Source of the DNA: an uncultured Alphaproteobacteria bacterium
GTDB taxonomy: Bacteria > Pseudomonadota > Alphaproteobacteria > UBA7985 > CAJQQZ01
Length of the DNA stretch: 15,977 nt
NCBI GenBank assembly: GCA_905480445.1
Contig: CAJQQJ010000104.1
Coordinates: 1-15,977 of the forward strand
Direction: 5' to 3'
Part shown: piece by piece, positions 6,971-14,566 of the stretch
Layout of the letters: every line of letters starts with the position of its first letter
How positions within the stretch are numbered: the stretch's first letter is position 1
Notes under the pieces: model-generated
Database searches by the model: none
What the model was told of the DNA's origin: nothing
The model's input: only the letters and a program-made list of their open reading frames with translations
Made by a program: the position numbers and the translations under genes

Positions 6971-8374
6971 ATGAAATACATAAGTACAAGAGGGCAGGCG
7001 CCCAAACTCGATTTCGAAGAAGTCTTGCTGACTGGTTTGGCAGAGGACGGTGGTCTCTATTTGCCAGAGACCTGGCCACAGATTACAGAAGAGAAAATGA
7101 AGGCCTGGGCCAAGTTATCCTACGCTGATCTTGCTGCTGAGGTTATGGAGCCATTCGTTAGTGAGTGCATCGATAAGAAAACTCTAACTGAGCTCTGTCA
7201 CAAAGCCTACGGTCGGTTCCGTCATGAGGCCGTCACACCACTGAAGCAGTTGGACAGTCAGGTTTGGCTGCAGGAGCTTTTCCAAGGCCCGACGTTAGCT
7301 TTTAAAGATTGTGCCCTTCAAATGTTGGGGCTCTTTTTCGAACATACCCTTGCGAAGAAAAAGAGCTCAATTACCATCATTGGTGCGACCTCAGGTGATA
7401 CGGGATCAGCGGCCATTGAAGCCTGTAGAGACCGCGAAGGGATTGAGATCTTTATCTTGTTCCCGGACGGCAAGGTGTCCGACGTTCAAAGACGACAAAT
7501 GACGACCGTTGATTCTCCCAATGTTCATTGTGTGGCCGTCGATGGCACCTTTGACGATTGTCAGGATCTGGTGAAAGCTTGTTTCAACGATCATGAGTTT
7601 AGAAACAAAATCAGCTTGTCAGCTGTCAATTCAATCAATTGGGCGCGTATCATGGCCCAAATCGTCTACTATTTCTATTCGGCTTTGAGGTTGGGCGCTC
7701 CTGAAAGAGAAGTTCAGTTTGCCGTTCCAACAGGCAACTTCGGAAACGTTTTTGCTGGCTATGCTGCTCAGAAGATGGGACTGCCGATCTCTAAGTTCTT
7801 AGTTGGCTCTAACCGCAATGATATTTTGACCCGTTTCTTTAACGCCAATGATATGTCGATCAAGACCGTTGAACCGAGCTTGTCACCTAGTATGGACATT
7901 CAGATATCCAGCAATTTTGAACGCTTCTTGTATTTCTGTCTAGATGAAAACCCAAAGGCTCTAACTGATGCTATGACAGCCTTTCGAAAAGACGGGAAGT
8001 TGCCGCTCAGTAATGCCGCTTTCACGAAGGCAACGGAGTGTTTTGAAGGCTTCAGTCTGGATGATGAAGGCATTTTGGCGGAGATAGCGCGGGTCTACAC
8101 TGAGAACCAGGAACTCATCGATCCACACACTGCAGCTTCCACAGCTCATGCGAAGGTGTCGGGCAATAAACAGAATCTGACGACTATCGTTCTTGCAACC
8201 GCCCATCCGGCTAAGTTCTCAGAGGCTGTGAAAATGGCTTCAGGAGTCACTCCAAAATTACCCCCACACTTATCCCATATTTTTTCGATTCCTGAAAATT
8301 ATAAGCTTTCGCCCAACGATCTATCCATGTTACAGACTTTCGTCATGTCAGAGGGGGCAGCGACTTATTCATGA
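6971..8374 (+). CDS. thrC: Threonine synthase
   Basis: The enzyme converts O-phospho-L-homoserine to L-threonine with PLP, the last step of threonine synthesis. It is 467 residues, matching the longer bacterial type. The N-terminal domain has MKYISTRGQAPKLDFEEVLLTGLAEDGGLYLP in pattern (residues 1-32). The PLP lysine is K112 in LAFKDCALQ, followed by GATSGDTGSA at 138-147. A glycine-rich GNFGNVFAGY lies further on, as does DPHTA in the C-terminal part. The upstream sequence AGAGAG supports ATG 6971. The stop overlaps the M16 peptidase start by 4 nt. No homoserine kinase gene (thrB) is found in the window. Confidence 0.97.
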   Translation: MKYISTRGQAPKLDFEEVLLTGLAEDGGLYLPETWPQITEEKMKAWAKLSYADLAAEVMEPFVSECIDKKTLTELCHKAYGRFRHEAVTPLKQLDSQVWLQELFQGPTLAFKDCALQMLGLFFEHTLAKKKSSITIIGATSGDTGSAAIEACRDREGIEIFILFPDGKVSDVQRRQMTTVDSPNVHCVAVDGTFDDCQDLVKACFNDHEFRNKISLSAVNSINWARIMAQIVYYFYSALRLGAPEREVQFAVPTGNFGNVFAGYAAQKMGLPISKFLVGSNRNDILTRFFNANDMSIKTVEPSLSPSMDIQISSNFERFLYFCLDENPKALTDAMTAFRKDGKLPLSNAAFTKATECFEGFSLDDEGILAEIARVYTENQELIDPHTAASTAHAKVSGNKQNLTTIVLATAHPAKFSEAVKMASGVTPKLPPHLSHIFSIPENYKLSPNDLSMLQTFVMSEGAATYS

Positions 8375-9627
8375 CCGCACGTTTTACAGTACTACCCAAT
8401 GGTTTAACCGTAGCAACAGATCCGATGCCAGGCGTAGAGACCGCTACACTGGGCGTTTGGGTTGGCTCTGGCACACGCAATGAAACGGCTCCGATCAATG
8501 GTGTCGCTCATATGCTCGAGCATATGGCTTTCAAGGGTACGAGGACGCGTAGCGCGTTTGATATTGCCTCTCAGATTGAGGCCGTTGGTGGGTTTCTAAA
8601 TGCCTACACCGGCCGCGAAAGCACCGCATACTATGCGCAAGTGCTGGGCGATGATGTTCCGATTGCTTTGGATATACTCTCTGATATCTTGCTCGAATCT
8701 GTATTCGACGAAGAAGAAATTGAGCGCGAACGGTCCGTTATTCTTCAGGAACTTGGGCAGTCATTGGATACTCCAGACGACATTATTTTCGATCACTTTC
8801 AAGAAACTGCTTTCCCGAACCAGGGATTGGGCAGACCTGTTCTAGGGCGCGCCGAAATCATCGAAGGTTTGGGTTCAGATACTGTCAGAGCCTTCATGAA
8901 AGACCATTATGTTGGTCAATCCATGGTTTTGTCAGCTGCTGGAAAAGTAGATCATGACAAACTGGTAGAGCAAGCAGCGCGATTGTTTGATCGTATCCTT
9001 GCAGGTGAGACGAAAGAAAGTGATCCAGGCCATTACAAAGGCGGCTTGTATCAGGAAGCTCGTGAGTTGGAACAAGTCCATCTTGTGCTGGGCTTTGAAG
9101 GCCTTCCCACACAGCATGATCACTATTACACGCTGTGCCTCTATTCTGCACTGCTTGGGGGAGGTATGTCCTCTCGTTTGTTCCAGGAAGTTAGAGAACA
9201 GCGCGGCTTGGCCTATTCAGTTTCGAGTTTTACGTCGGCCTACAAGGATACAGGTTTGTTGGGCATCTATGCCGGAACCAGTTCTGAGATGGTGGACGAG
9301 TTGGTTGGCTTAGTTGGGAAAATCCTCAAGGATATGCCAAAGTCGTTGACAGCGGAAGAATTGGGTCGTGCCAGAAACCAGTTTAAAGCGCACGTTCTTA
9401 TGTCTAGAGAAAGCAGTCAAACACGCTGTGAACAACTGGCTTACCAGATGATCACCTATGGTCGACCATTAGCAACCAAAGAATTCATTGACTGTGTTAG
9501 TGCCGTTGAAATCAATGATGTTTGTGAAGTCGCTGAACAAATCACTCAAAGCAAGCCTACTATTGTTGCTATTGGGCCTGACAGCAGCATCGACAAAGTT
9601 TTAGGGTTTGAGCAGGCGCTTCACTAA
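8371..9627 (+). CDS. M16 family zinc peptidase (mitochondrial processing peptidase-like)
   Basis: The protein is 418 residues and resembles the beta subunit of mitochondrial processing peptidase and its alphaproteobacterial relatives. The inverted zinc motif HMLEH is at 47-51 (H47, E50, H51), and the third ligand fits E127 in ERERSVILQELGQ, at the spacing normal for the family. The C-terminal half carries the partner signature GGGMSSRLFQEVREQRGL (263-280). All catalytic residues are present, so this is the active type of subunit; no inactive partner is adjacent. No signal peptide is visible. The start ATG overlaps the thrC stop, a common thrC-M16 pairing in alphaproteobacteria. It converges with yqgE, leaving 14 nt between stops and no obvious terminator. 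Confidence 0.95.
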   Translation: MTARFTVLPNGLTVATDPMPGVETATLGVWVGSGTRNETAPINGVAHMLEHMAFKGTRTRSAFDIASQIEAVGGFLNAYTGRESTAYYAQVLGDDVPIALDILSDILLESVFDEEEIERERSVILQELGQSLDTPDDIIFDHFQETAFPNQGLGRPVLGRAEIIEGLGSDTVRAFMKDHYVGQSMVLSAAGKVDHDKLVEQAARLFDRILAGETKESDPGHYKGGLYQEARELEQVHLVLGFEGLPTQHDHYYTLCLYSALLGGGMSSRLFQEVREQRGLAYSVSSFTSAYKDTGLLGIYAGTSSEMVDELVGLVGKILKDMPKSLTAEELGRARNQFKAHVLMSRESSQTRCEQLAYQMITYGRPLATKEFIDCVSAVEINDVCEVAEQITQSKPTIVAIGPDSSIDKVLGFEQALH

Positions 9628-9641
9628 GAAGCTCTGCTTTT

Positions 9642-10241
9642 CTAAGCGTGCCCCCAGTCTGATGAAAGAAGCTCTGGAGAGATCCCGAGCTTCCCAATCG
9701 CATTTGCCCATAGATCATCAAGTTTCGGACTGAAAACAAGAGTTTTATCTGGATCAACGCTGAGCCAAGAATTCTGTTGAATCTCATCGTCGAGTTGGCC
9801 AGCTCCCCAACCTGAATAGCCCAAAGCTACAATGAAGCTTTCAGGACCTTTGTCGGTTGCGATTTTCTTCAAGATGTCGACCGTCGCTGTTAGGGAGAAT
9901 TCAGCCCCCACCTTGACGGTAGTCTCTTGTTCGAATTCTCTTGTGTGCAACACAAAACCACGTTGCTCTTCGACAGGGCCGCCGTGCCTCAGCACACCCA
10001 GTTTAGCCTCTTCGCTGTTGGGTAAATCGAGCTGCTCAGCAATGTCATTACCGTTGACGTCTTCGTTTTCTTTGTTGATGACCAGCCCCATGGCACCTTC
10101 AGCGTCATGTGAACAGATGTAGATGACAGTTCGATCAAACCAGGAATCGTGAAGTGTTGGCATCGCAATCAACAGTTTTCCAGTCAAATAGCCTTCGTCG
10201 TCTGTTAGTGTCCGGTGCGTTTTCGTTTCAGCCAAAGTCAT
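9642..10241 (-). CDS. yqgE: YqgE/AlgH family protein (UPF0301, DUF179)
   Basis: The protein is 199 residues, usual for the family. The N-terminal signature GYLTGKLLIAMPTLHDSWFDRTVIYICSHD (residues 17-46, read as a pattern) leads into GAMGLVINK. The later GYSGWGAGQLDDEI and the SWL that follows are also diagnostic. No signal peptide or membrane helix is seen, so it is probably cytosolic. The family was named from alginate regulation in Pseudomonas, but its molecular activity is unsettled, so no function is assigned. A modest GAG precedes the ATG. It is divergent from the ScsB/DsbD-like gene across 131 nt. A possible promoter for it is TGACAA (minus-strand TTGTCA) at 10299-10304 with minus-strand TATCTC at 10276-10281, 17 nt apart. 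Confidence 0.95.
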   Translation of the reverse strand: MTLAETKTHRTLTDDEGYLTGKLLIAMPTLHDSWFDRTVIYICSHDAEGAMGLVINKENEDVNGNDIAEQLDLPNSEEAKLGVLRHGGPVEEQRGFVLHTREFEQETTVKVGAEFSLTATVDILKKIATDKGPESFIVALGYSGWGAGQLDDEIQQNSWLSVDPDKTLVFSPKLDDLWANAIGKLGISPELLSSDWGHA

Positions 10242-10297
10242 TTCTCGAACATTGTTTTAGTAAAGACATAACCTAGAGATAGTTAGAACACTAAGAT

Positions 10298-10315
10298 GTG
10301 ACAAGATTTTGTCAC
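10298..10315. promoter_or_regulatory. Palindromic candidate operator in the yqgE / thiol reductase divergent region
   Basis: The 18-nt sequence GTGACAAGATTTTGTCAC is a perfect 7-bp inverted repeat around a 4-nt spacer. It is nearly central in the 131-bp region between two divergent genes. Its left arm contains a minus-strand TTGTCA (10299-10304) that could be a -35 element for yqgE, with TATCTC 17 nt away. A dimeric regulator binding here could control one or both genes. It is not a CRP or FNR site by spacing: the GTGA and TCAC halves are 10 nt apart. With no T-tract after the 7-bp stem, it is a poor terminator. Confidence 0.5.
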
Positions 10316-10372
10316 CAAATATAGTTAAGTAAAACCTAATTATGTTCGACTTTTTCTTCCATACGGCTTCCT

Positions 10373-12496
10373 ATGATTCAAATTCCTAGATTATTGTCCC
10401 TTCTTTCCGTGCTGCTTCTACTTTGTGGAACTGGCAGTTTGGCTTGGTCATCAACAGGCGAATGGTTTCAAGATCATGAAGCGCGGGTGAGGCTGGTTTC
10501 TACAACGACTGGAACGGGCGATCTTCAGGAGATAGGGTTAGGCCTCGAGTTTGAGATGAACCCTGGTTGGAAGATCTACTGGCGCTCGCCCGGAGATGCT
10601 GGCATTCCACCCGAAATCGATTGGTCTGGATCAGAAAACCTGGCTTCAATTGAACAACAATGGCCTGTGCCATCTCGGTTCTCTGCTTTTGGGATCGATA
10701 CTTTTGGATACGGCAAGGAAGTTGTTTTTCCGCTTACAGCGACACTGAAGAACAAGAAGCAACCTTTACAATTGAATGCGTCTATTAACTATTTGATCTG
10801 CGATGATATCTGTGTGCCGGGCTTGGCTAAAGTCAGCCTTAACCTGGATGATGGGCCGTCAAAAGCCAGTGACCAATCTCAGAGAATCAATCTCTTTGAA
10901 AGCCTAGTGCCACAATCCGCTTCACACCAAGGTTTTGAGTTACAGCGTCTTTCCTCAACGTCTGCTGATAACAAGCATGAGCTCAGAATTGAAGTCGCGT
11001 CACTGACTCCATTCATTGGCCCAGACCTGGCAATCGAGGGGCCGGATGGCTTGTTCTATGCAAGGCCGACTGTCGAAGTGTCTGAAGATGGATTAACCGC
11101 TAGCTTGGTACAACCAATAGAAATTCCGGGCTACTTAGACCAAAAATTTGAAGACAGTCAGTTTACGCTTACGCTCTTTGATGGCCAACGTGGTTTTGAA
11201 GTGTCCTACAAACCGGGTGATGTGTTGGCTAATCAAACTGGTGCGAGCGCCTCATTGCCGACGTCGGTAGAACGCGAGATAGGGTTTGATGTCTGGCTCT
11301 ATATCCTAGGCATTGCCTTACTAGGTGGCTTCATTCTTAACCTGATGCCCTGCGTTTTACCTGTTCTTTCGATCAAATTAATCTCGGCCTTAGGGCATGG
11401 AGAATCGTCATCGGCAACAATAAGATTAAGCTTTTTGTACACCGCTGTCGGTATCGTTGCTTCTTTCCTATTGCTAGCGGTTGGCGCGATAGCTCTCAAG
11501 GTTCTTGGACATTCCGTTGGCTGGGGGATGCAATTCCAGCAGCCGCTTTTCCTACTGGTCATGATCACAGTTATCACAGTTTTTGCGGCCAACATGTTGG
11601 GCTGGTTTGAAATAACGCTGCCGTCATTCCTCGGTGGTTGGGCCTCAAACGCAGGAGGCGGTGAAACAAATTCAGCCTTTGTAAAGAACTTCTCGACAGG
11701 GGTGCTAGCGACTCTCTTGGCCACACCTTGCAGTGCGCCGTTTTTAGGCACAGCGCTCGCTTTTGCTTTGTCACGCGGAGCGACTGAAATCTTACTTATT
11801 TTTCTATTCTTAGGTCTTGGTATGGCCCTACCGTATATCTTAGTCATGGTCGCACCATCCCTGGTTAAACTCATGCCCAAACCTGGTAAATGGATGTCCG
11901 TTTTGAAGGTCGTTATGGGGTTCGCTCTGTTGGCAACTGTTGCCTGGCTGCTTTGGATACTGTCAGCGCAAATTGGCCAAGCTGCTTTGCTAATTGCAAC
12001 ATCGATTGTAGTACTGATTTTGGGTGTTCTCTGGCTGGCTAAAGTAAAAAACCGGTCGATGAAATTCACGGCTACGGCATTGATGATCGCTTTGTTAGCT
12101 TTGCCTATGATATTTGCACAGAAACCCGTTGCCACGGCGTCGGAAACTGAATGGGTAGCTTTCAATCCCCAGATGATCCAGCAAGAAGTCTCTCGTGGCA
12201 AAATCGTTTTTGTTGATGTCACCGCTGATTGGTGCCTGACTTGCAAGGTCAACAAGAAGGTTGTCTTAGAGAGCAGTGAAATCCTGGATCAGTTTAGCCA
12301 AGATGATATCATCACGATGAAGGCAGATTGGACCAATCCTGATCCTGCTATTGCAGACTATCTGGCCTCATTCGGACGCTATGGTATCCCTTTCAATGTG
12401 GTTTACAGTGCCACTTTTCCAAAGGGGCAGCCATTGCCAGAGCTTCTCACTAAGACGGCAGTGATGAAGGCTATTAATGATGGACGTTCTCTCTAA
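10373..12496 (+). CDS. ScsB/DsbD-type transmembrane thiol-disulfide reductase
   Basis: This inner-membrane protein should pass electrons from cytosolic thioredoxin to periplasmic thiol proteins. It has 707 residues. A signal peptide (1 to about 24) leads to a DsbD_N-like domain with C143 and C147 (ICDDICVPG). The WKIYWRSPGDAGIPPEIDW segment is typical of the ScsB branch. A hydrophobic core with about eight helices follows (about 306-581), carrying the membrane cysteines C327 (LMPCVLP) and C453 (TPCSAPF). The periplasmic thioredoxin-like domain has C621-LTC624 in TADWCLTCK. All three cysteine pairs of the relay are intact. The ATG has a weak ribosome-binding site. A peroxiredoxin gene starts 52 nt downstream, probably in the same operon. 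The ScsB branch is preferred over classical DsbD from the N-terminal domain; that choice is less certain than the superfamily. Confidence 0.9.
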   Translation: MIQIPRLLSLLSVLLLLCGTGSLAWSSTGEWFQDHEARVRLVSTTTGTGDLQEIGLGLEFEMNPGWKIYWRSPGDAGIPPEIDWSGSENLASIEQQWPVPSRFSAFGIDTFGYGKEVVFPLTATLKNKKQPLQLNASINYLICDDICVPGLAKVSLNLDDGPSKASDQSQRINLFESLVPQSASHQGFELQRLSSTSADNKHELRIEVASLTPFIGPDLAIEGPDGLFYARPTVEVSEDGLTASLVQPIEIPGYLDQKFEDSQFTLTLFDGQRGFEVSYKPGDVLANQTGASASLPTSVEREIGFDVWLYILGIALLGGFILNLMPCVLPVLSIKLISALGHGESSSATIRLSFLYTAVGIVASFLLLAVGAIALKVLGHSVGWGMQFQQPLFLLVMITVITVFAANMLGWFEITLPSFLGGWASNAGGGETNSAFVKNFSTGVLATLLATPCSAPFLGTALAFALSRGATEILLIFLFLGLGMALPYILVMVAPSLVKLMPKPGKWMSVLKVVMGFALLATVAWLLWILSAQIGQAALLIATSIVVLILGVLWLAKVKNRSMKFTATALMIALLALPMIFAQKPVATASETEWVAFNPQMIQQEVSRGKIVFVDVTADWCLTCKVNKKVVLESSEILDQFSQDDIITMKADWTNPDPAIADYLASFGRYGIPFNVVYSATFPKGQPLPELLTKTAVMKAINDGRSL

Positions 12497-12548
12497 GACT
12501 GACTATCAAAAGGGCAGTTTTAGTTCTTGCTATATTTGAGAGGTTCCA

Positions 12549-13031
12549 ATGATCGAAGCTGGCCAAAAAATCCCTGATTTTGCTATCAAACACATGACTG
12601 CTGATGGAATGGTAGAAGTGACTGCTGCAGATCTCTTTGACGGTAAAACAACCGTGCTCTTTGGATTGCCCGCGGCCTTCTCACCTACTTGTTCCGATAG
12701 GCACGTTCCTGGTTATGTGGAGAAAGCAGCGGAGCTGAAATCGGCGGGCGTCGACCAAGTAGTGTGTCTCGCTGTCAATGATCCCTGGACCATGCGTGCC
12801 TGGGCCGCCACATTGGGCGTTAAGGACGAAGTTCTTATGTTGCCCGACGGTAACTGTGATTTCACGAAAGCGCTTGGCTTGGAACTGGATCTCTCCGCGA
12901 TTAACGCCGGTGTTCGTTGCCAGCGTTTTGCACTGGTTGCAAAAGACGGCGAAGTTCAGTTCATTAACTTAGACGCTAAGCCAGGTGAGTTCGGTAACTC
13001 AAGCGCAGAAACAGTCTTGTCTCAGCTGTAA
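12549..13031 (+). CDS. Peroxiredoxin, Prx5 type (AhpC/TSA superfamily)
   Basis: This thiol peroxidase reduces H2O2 and organic peroxides. It is 160 residues, the standard Prx5 length. The peroxidatic cysteine is C48 in PAAFSPTCSDRHVPGY, close to the family PGAFTPTCS pattern. The conserved VNDPWTMRAW stretch follows, then AINAGVRCQRFALV, which corresponds to the family G-x-R-S-x-R-Y segment. Cysteines at 73, 103 and 124 are candidates for the resolving thiol, and C124 stands where Ser is usual. No signal peptide is present, so it is cytosolic and not an envelope peroxiredoxin, although it follows a periplasm-directed reductase. GAGAGG precedes the ATG. The stop lies 3 nt from the convergent rnhA stop. 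Confidence 0.95.
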   Translation: MIEAGQKIPDFAIKHMTADGMVEVTAADLFDGKTTVLFGLPAAFSPTCSDRHVPGYVEKAAELKSAGVDQVVCLAVNDPWTMRAWAATLGVKDEVLMLPDGNCDFTKALGLELDLSAINAGVRCQRFALVAKDGEVQFINLDAKPGEFGNSSAETVLSQL

Positions 13032-13034
13032 GCT

Positions 13035-13481
13035 TTAAGCTCGTAATTCTGCTATTGCTGCGCGGGCTAGGGCGTCCGCGCGCTCATTGTCTTCATGTCC
13101 TGCATGACCTTTGATCCATTTCCAGGTCACCGTATGCTTAGAGGCCGCCTCGTCGAGCGCTTCCCAAAGTTCTTTGTTTTTGACAGGTTTTTTGGCTGCT
13201 GTTTTCCAGCCCTTTTTCTTCCAGCCTTCCAGCCATTTGGTGATGCCGTCCTTGACATAGACAGAGTCAGTGGTCAGTGAAACTATCATCGGGCGTTTCA
13301 AAGCATTCAAAGCTTCAATGGCTGCCATTAACTCCATGCGGTTATTGGTCGTGTCTTTAGCCCAACCGTTGAGCTCCTTCTCATGCTCGCCGTAGCGCAA
13401 GATGGCACCCCAACCGCCTGGACCAGGATTGCCACTACAGGCACCGTCAGTGAAGATTTCGACTTCAGTACTTTCAGACAT
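13035..13481 (-). CDS. rnhA: Ribonuclease HI
   Basis: RNase HI cuts the RNA strand of RNA-DNA hybrids, as in R-loops and primers, in the cytosol. The protein is 148 residues. The four catalytic acidic residues fit D12 (FTDGACSGNPGPGGWG), E50 (NNRMELMAAIEAL), D72 (TTDSVYVKDGI) and D136 (ERADALAR), with H126 in KGHAGH. The basic handle region GWKKKGWKTAAKKPVKNKELW is present, so it is the E. coli-like active type. A strong minus-strand GGAGGAG lies within the end of ispH, 9 nt before the ATG. The gap from ispH is 6 nt, so the two genes form an operon. Confidence 0.98.
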   Translation of the reverse strand: MSESTEVEIFTDGACSGNPGPGGWGAILRYGEHEKELNGWAKDTTNNRMELMAAIEALNALKRPMIVSLTTDSVYVKDGITKWLEGWKKKGWKTAAKKPVKNKELWEALDEAASKHTVTWKWIKGHAGHEDNERADALARAAIAELRA

Positions 13482-13487
13482 GACTGA

Positions 13488-14450
13488 CTACTCCTCCAAG
13501 ATCTTAGGCAACTTGAACGTCACATTCTCTTTTTTGAAGACCTTGTTTTCGACGGTGACATCGAACCGCTGTTTGAAGGCTGATATGATTGAGTCGACCA
13601 ACACTTCTGGAGCCGAAGCGCCCGCTGAAAGGCCTAAGGTTTCAACGTTGCCAAAGTCATCCCATTGGATGTCGTCGGCTTTCTCAATGAGGCGAGCCTG
13701 TGTGATACCGCGGCGACTGGCAACTTCAACCAAACGATTAGAGTTAGAAGAGTTAGGGGCACCGACGACCAAAAAAGCATCGCAATCATCGGCGATCAAC
13801 TTCACTGCTTCTTGGCGATTGGTGGTCGCGTAACAAATATCTTGGGCACGGGGTTCAGAGATCGTCGGGAAACGCGCCTTTAATGCAGTGATGACTTCGG
13901 CAGTGTCATCAACTGACAAAGTTGTTTGTGTAACGTAAGATAGGTCGTCCGTGTTGGAGATCTCAATGGCCTCTACGTCAGCCACCGTCTCGACAAGGTT
14001 TACAACGCCGTCTGCCAGCTGGCCCATGGTGCCAACAACTTCGGGATGACCAGCATGCCCGATCAAGATAATCGTTTTACCATCTTTGTAATTACGTTCA
14101 GCCTCTCTGTGAACTTTACTGACCAATGGACAAGTTGCGTCGACGTATAGCAACTCTCTTTTCTCAGCTTCAGCAGGAACGGATTTGGGTACGCCGTGAG
14201 CGGAAAATATGACTGGCCTGTCATCAGGGCATTCATCCAGTTCTTTGACGAAGATGGCGCCCTTGTTTTGCAGATCTTCAACTACATAGCGGTTGTGTAC
14301 GATTTCGTGGCGCACATAGACTGGTGCACCGTATTTTTCCAATGCCTTTTCAACAATGTCGATTGCACGCACGACCCCGGCACAAAAGCCACGAGGGTTG
14401 GCCAGAAGGATTTTCAAAGGTTTCTTGGGTGTTGCGGTCTCAGTCGTCAT
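13488..14450 (-). CDS. ispH: 4-hydroxy-3-methylbut-2-enyl diphosphate reductase
   Basis: IspH is the [4Fe-4S] enzyme of the last MEP-pathway step, making IPP and DMAPP from HMBPP. The protein from the ATG at 14450 has 320 residues. The three cluster cysteines are C23 (ANPRGFCAGVVRAI), C107 (VDATCPLVSKVH) and C206 (QDICYATTNRQEA). Substrate-site residues H52, H85, H135 and E137 (GHAGHPEVVG) are seen, and TQTTLS at about 174-179. The open frame extends upstream to an ATG at 14558, but those 36 codons lack family similarity. I chose MTTETATPKKPLKILLANPRG, which is a normal length and places the core near the start. It is upstream of rnhA and divergent from the lipoprotein gene. Confidence 0.96.
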   Translation of the reverse strand: MTTETATPKKPLKILLANPRGFCAGVVRAIDIVEKALEKYGAPVYVRHEIVHNRYVVEDLQNKGAIFVKELDECPDDRPVIFSAHGVPKSVPAEAEKRELLYVDATCPLVSKVHREAERNYKDGKTIILIGHAGHPEVVGTMGQLADGVVNLVETVADVEAIEISNTDDLSYVTQTTLSVDDTAEVITALKARFPTISEPRAQDICYATTNRQEAVKLIADDCDAFLVVGAPNSSNSNRLVEVASRRGITQARLIEKADDIQWDDFGNVETLGLSAGASAPEVLVDSIISAFKQRFDVTVENKVFKKENVTFKLPKILEE

Positions 14451-14566
14451 AATTCTGTCGTTCAATTGTGTAAAAGAGGCTAGGTTATCAGCCCCAGAAA
14501 GGCTAAAAGCTCGGCTAGGGCATAAAGCAAAGATGGTGATCCAGCAAGGTTTAGGCAATTGGTGAT

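Noticed and set aside
9625..9660. Possible hairpin between the M16 and yqgE stop codons
   Set aside because: The stem around AAGCTCTGCTT is only 4 bp and too weak to call a terminator.
11299..12255. A 318-codon open frame on the minus strand inside the ScsB/DsbD-like gene
   Set aside because: It is antisense to a gene with intact cysteine motifs and has no recognisable family, membrane pattern or ribosome-binding site; the long frame is a by-product of the codon use of the real gene.
13402..13833. A 143-codon plus-strand open frame across the rnhA start and the ispH end
   Set aside because: It runs antisense to two well-supported enzymes and shows no known motif.
14451..14558. Upstream extension of ispH to the ATG at 14558
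   Set aside because: The extra 36 residues (starting MPKPCWITIF) lack similarity to IspH and would reach almost to the divergent lipoprotein start, leaving no room for promoters.
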